Positions 61,664 to 64,000 of a stretch of DNA of 64,000 nucleotides are shown one piece after another. Numbering within the stretch: the stretch's first letter is position 1; each line of letters begins with the position of its first letter. Both the position numbers and the translations under genes were made by a program. A model generated the notes under the pieces. It was not told the origin of the DNA and made no database searches. It saw nothing but the letters and a program-made list of their open reading frames with translations. The DNA is from HXMU1420-13 sp024742815 (GTDB taxonomy: Bacteria > Bacteroidota > Rhodothermia > Balneolales > Balneolaceae): assembly GCA_024742815.1 (NCBI GenBank), contig JANSXX010000003.1:1-64000 (forward strand), written 5' to 3'.

Positions 61664-62848
61664 TTAATCCCTTTTACTAGGTAGATATTGAGTATAATCC
61701 AGATCCTTTTTAATGGCAATATCCATAATTAGCTTTTCTTTGTAAGGCAGTAGATTACGCTTGTTACCTTCCACTAATTCTTTAATCAAACGATTGTTTA
61801 AAATGAAGGTTTTCGTATGATCTCCATAAGCTTCTTTTATCCCTTTTTGGATAGGTTTATAAAAATGAAGCTTCGCTACTTTCACTTGATGCTCTAAATC
61901 GCGATATCTTTCATATTCTTCTTTCGAAGGTTTTTTGTAGGCTTTTTTCCGACGTGATAACTCTAAAGCTTGTGCTTCCTGTAAGGCATTTTCAATCTGG
62001 GCATGCAGTTCGTCTATAAACTCATTGTTCTTTGTAGAGTGATGATTGGAATTGATCGACATCCAGCTCCCGGCTTTTTTAGGGTTTTTAGCGATTTCTG
62101 TGATGGTTCTACGCTCCGAAATATGGTATGGCGGACGATTAACCGATTCTGCGTGACGATCTCTCAAATGCATCAACTTTGAAAATATGTGCCATTCCAC
62201 TTCCGTCATATCGCCTTTATATTTTTCTTTCAGAATCTCATTCTGATCGGCGTCCTCATAATTCTGAGTTTCGAAATGATGCATTTCCTGATCAATCCAA
62301 ACACTAACACCACGCTCGTCGGCATGTTTAACAAATACATCATATAAATCAGGCAGATGGATTACATCCAGTATCGCATAATTGATTTGCTCATCCGATA
62401 ACGGTCGCCTGAACCAATTACTTTGCTGAGAAGCTTTAGAAAGTGTGATTCCCAATACATCCTGCAACAACGTAGCCAACGAGGCCGGTGGATAATTCAG
62501 TAGCGCACTCACCATCTGCAGATCATATAAACCTCGCGGAAAACAACCCAATGAATGGAGTAGTCGGATATCCTCACCAAAAGAAAACACAATTTTTTTG
62601 ATATCCGGATTCTCGAAAACTTCGAAAATGGGTTGTAAGTCCAATTCAGCTATAACCGGGTCGATGAGATAAGTATGAGTCCCATCAAAAATTTGAATCA
62701 GGCAAAGATTGAATCCATAGCGGAATCGGTTCTTGTCAAACTCCAGATCTACGGAGAGCTGTTTGGTGTTGTTTAATTGTGCGGCTGCTTGGTTTACTGC
62801 AGCCTGATCATCAACGTATATATACGGTAGCTTTTTTTGTTCACTCAT
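61664..62848 (-). CDS. Ribonuclease D (DEDD exonuclease with HRDC domain)
   Basis: A 394-residue 3'-5' exonuclease. The DEDD motifs are Asp34-x-Glu36 (VDLEFDKN), the middle Asp in FSFGEDIRLL, and the final Asp region NYAILDVIHLPDLY. An HRDC-like domain spans about residues 215-290, followed by a Lys-rich C-terminal tail. The family matures tRNA 3' ends and degrades RNA. It is followed by the epimerase gene two bases downstream. Confidence 0.9.
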   Translation of the reverse strand: MSEQKKLPYIYVDDQAAVNQAAAQLNNTKQLSVDLEFDKNRFRYGFNLCLIQIFDGTHTYLIDPVIAELDLQPIFEVFENPDIKKIVFSFGEDIRLLHSLGCFPRGLYDLQMVSALLNYPPASLATLLQDVLGITLSKASQQSNWFRRPLSDEQINYAILDVIHLPDLYDVFVKHADERGVSVWIDQEMHHFETQNYEDADQNEILKEKYKGDMTEVEWHIFSKLMHLRDRHAESVNRPPYHISERRTITEIAKNPKKAGSWMSINSNHHSTKNNEFIDELHAQIENALQEAQALELSRRKKAYKKPSKEEYERYRDLEHQVKVAKLHFYKPIQKGIKEAYGDHTKTFILNNRLIKELVEGNKRNLLPYKEKLIMDIAIKKDLDYTQYLPSKRD

Positions 62849-62929
62849 GCGCGATGAGTATAATGAATGATGAAATCAGATTGAAGGACTAAGTGTTAAC
62901 TTTTGATAGTTCTGTAACAAGTATCACGA

Positions 62930-63811
62930 TTAACGATGTTGTTCGTATCTATTAACCGGAAGGGCAGATGCGATTCGTTCAATATCTTCGGGAGACGGAA
63001 TAGAACTTAGTGAATTCATATTTTCGGTTAATTGTTTGATTGTTCTCATCCCCAAAACCGCACTCGAAACTGTTTGCTTGGCGAGCACATATTGAATAGC
63101 CAATGAGAGTTCATTTCCTGTATCCTGGAGTTTTGCTTGAAGTTCAGCAACTTGCGATTCAGCGTAATTCAAATACGGTTTAGCGGGCTTATCTACCAAT
63201 AATCCTTTCGCAAGTGTTCCTCGGGTTATCACCGAAATATCATGTGTACCTAACAGTTCCAGCATTGCTTCTTCGGGTCGGCGATCTAGCACACTGTACT
63301 GCATCATAACGGAACTCATATTCGATTTTGAAACCCATTCCCTGATCACATTTGGGCGAATCGAGGAAATTCCGTAGGCTCTGATTTTCCCTTGTTCCTT
63401 GAGCAATTCAAACGCTTCAATGGTTTCGTCGATGGGATCTTCAATGGTACCACCATGCAGCTGATAGAGGTCGATGTAATCGGTGTTTAATCGGCGAAGA
63501 GAATCTTCTACTGCTTTGAGAATGTATGTTTTGGTAGGATTCCAATCCCAGCCGGAGCCGTCTTCCCGCCATTGATTACCAACTTTGGTGGCAATAATCA
63601 CTTGATTTCTGACCGACTGAAGTGCTTTTCCAACCACTCGTTCATTTTCGCCCTTGTTGTACAGATCGGCGGTATCGAAAAAATTAATGCCACGATCTAC
63701 AGCAGATCGAAGCATAGATTCGGAATCTTTTGACTTTACATCCTGCGACATGCAACCAAAACTGATTTCTGAAACTTTAAGTGATGTTTTTCCAATTCTT
63801 CTATACTTCAT
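62930..63811 (-). CDS. Aldo/keto reductase
   Basis: A 293-residue AKR-fold oxidoreductase. The catalytic tetrad is Asp46, Tyr51, Lys76 and His119 (FFDTADLY, IATKVGNQ, YQLHGG), and the NADP-binding C-terminal SSAVLGMRTIKQL segment is present. The reduced substrate is unknown. The gene stands alone, with an 80-bp gap before the RNase D gene and a divergent lipoprotein gene upstream. Confidence 0.93.
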   Translation of the reverse strand: MKYRRIGKTSLKVSEISFGCMSQDVKSKDSESMLRSAVDRGINFFDTADLYNKGENERVVGKALQSVRNQVIIATKVGNQWREDGSGWDWNPTKTYILKAVEDSLRRLNTDYIDLYQLHGGTIEDPIDETIEAFELLKEQGKIRAYGISSIRPNVIREWVSKSNMSSVMMQYSVLDRRPEEAMLELLGTHDISVITRGTLAKGLLVDKPAKPYLNYAESQVAELQAKLQDTGNELSLAIQYVLAKQTVSSAVLGMRTIKQLTENMNSLSSIPSPEDIERIASALPVNRYEQHR

Positions 63812-63860
63812 TGATACTTAGGTAGTTGTATGTATGGATTAAATCAAAAATATTAGTGAT

Positions 63861-64000
63861 ATGCCTACATCACATTACTTTTTACTTTTTCTGGCGATAA
63901 TTTGCTTAGCCTGTGCTCCGACAAAAGTGGCACTCGATCTTAAATCTGATCAAATGATCAGTGATGTTAACAGGGAAATGAATGTAAAGAAAACGAAAGT
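63861..64000 (+). CDS. 5' part of a lipoprotein gene (right edge)
   Basis: An open frame starts at ATG 63861 and runs off the window. Its first 17 residues form a lipoprotein signal (FLLFLAIICLA) with Cys18 as lipobox. The next 28 residues are hydrophilic and charged. No stop occurs before the edge. It lies 49 bases from the divergent aldo/keto reductase start, so promoters for both are in that gap. No function can be assigned. Confidence 0.65.
   Translation, partial: MPTSHYFLLFLAIICLACAPTKVALDLKSDQMISDVNREMNVKKTK

Overview
The window looks like a chromosomal segment of a member of the Bacteroidota/Balneolota (FCB) lineage, most likely a Balneola-type marine heterotroph. The evidence is indirect: about 40% G+C, many genes without a Shine-Dalgarno sequence, a promoter of the Bacteroidota TTG-N19-TAnnTTTG type in front of metH, bacillithiol synthesis (BshC), two PorV/PorQ-like outer-membrane proteins, a cargo-like protein with a type IX secretion-like C-terminal domain, a DUF4837 lipoprotein, a Bacteroidota-type arginine decarboxylase paired with a deoxyhypusine-synthase homologue, and a fused alpha/beta E1 dehydrogenase. 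No rRNA, tRNA, CRISPR array, prophage or intact insertion sequence was found.

Layout. 0-4 kb: a secreted S9 peptidase and a three-copy tandem intergenic repeat. 4-11.3 kb: an APC permease fused to RCK/TrkA domains, a TlpA-type lipoprotein that appears split by a frameshift at an A7 run, a broken PIN toxin with its intact antitoxin, the E1 dehydrogenase, and two intergenic stretches full of short hairpin repeats. 11.3-15.4 kb: a polyamine pair (arginine decarboxylase and DHS homologue) divergent from an Omp85-type barrel. 15.4-20.4 kb: a methionine unit in which a promoter and SAM-I riboswitch precede a two-subunit MetH (metHN-metHC) and metF. 20.4-26.4 kb: a minus-strand block of membrane and envelope genes (mscL, a beta-lactamase-fold serine hydrolase, cupin, RDD protein, lipoprotein). 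26.5-37.2 kb: plus-strand housekeeping genes (bifunctional nuclease, bshC, formyltetrahydrofolate cycloligase, PspC protein, tmk, SRPBCC protein with its own terminator, aroE, yfiH, dxr, rseP, psd, pssA).

37.2-46.4 kb is a tightly packed eight-gene minus-strand operon: lipoprotein, BNR-repeat/T9SS-like protein, two PorV-like barrels, two glycosyltransferases, a Wzx-type flippase and a polysaccharide deacetylase. It is probably a surface polysaccharide/secretion locus. Divergent from it, 46.5-54.3 kb is a complete trp operon, trpE-trpS-trpG-trpD-trpC-trpF-trpB-trpA. It is preceded by a leader peptide with three consecutive Trp codons and a textbook antiterminator/terminator pair, and it includes the tryptophanyl-tRNA synthetase gene itself. 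55.4-59.9 kb is a biotin cluster (bioF, a BioH-like esterase, bioC, bioD, bioA; no bioB). 60.3-63.8 kb holds a DUF4260 protein, an epimerase, a ribonuclease D and an aldo/keto reductase. A truncated lipoprotein gene runs off the right edge.

The most informative regulatory features are the trp attenuator and the SAM-I riboswitch. The most unusual structural features are the intergenic hairpin mosaics, the three-copy ~290-bp repeat, the two apparently frameshifted genes and the T9SS-flavoured polysaccharide operon. I did not find a clear new defence or mobile system.
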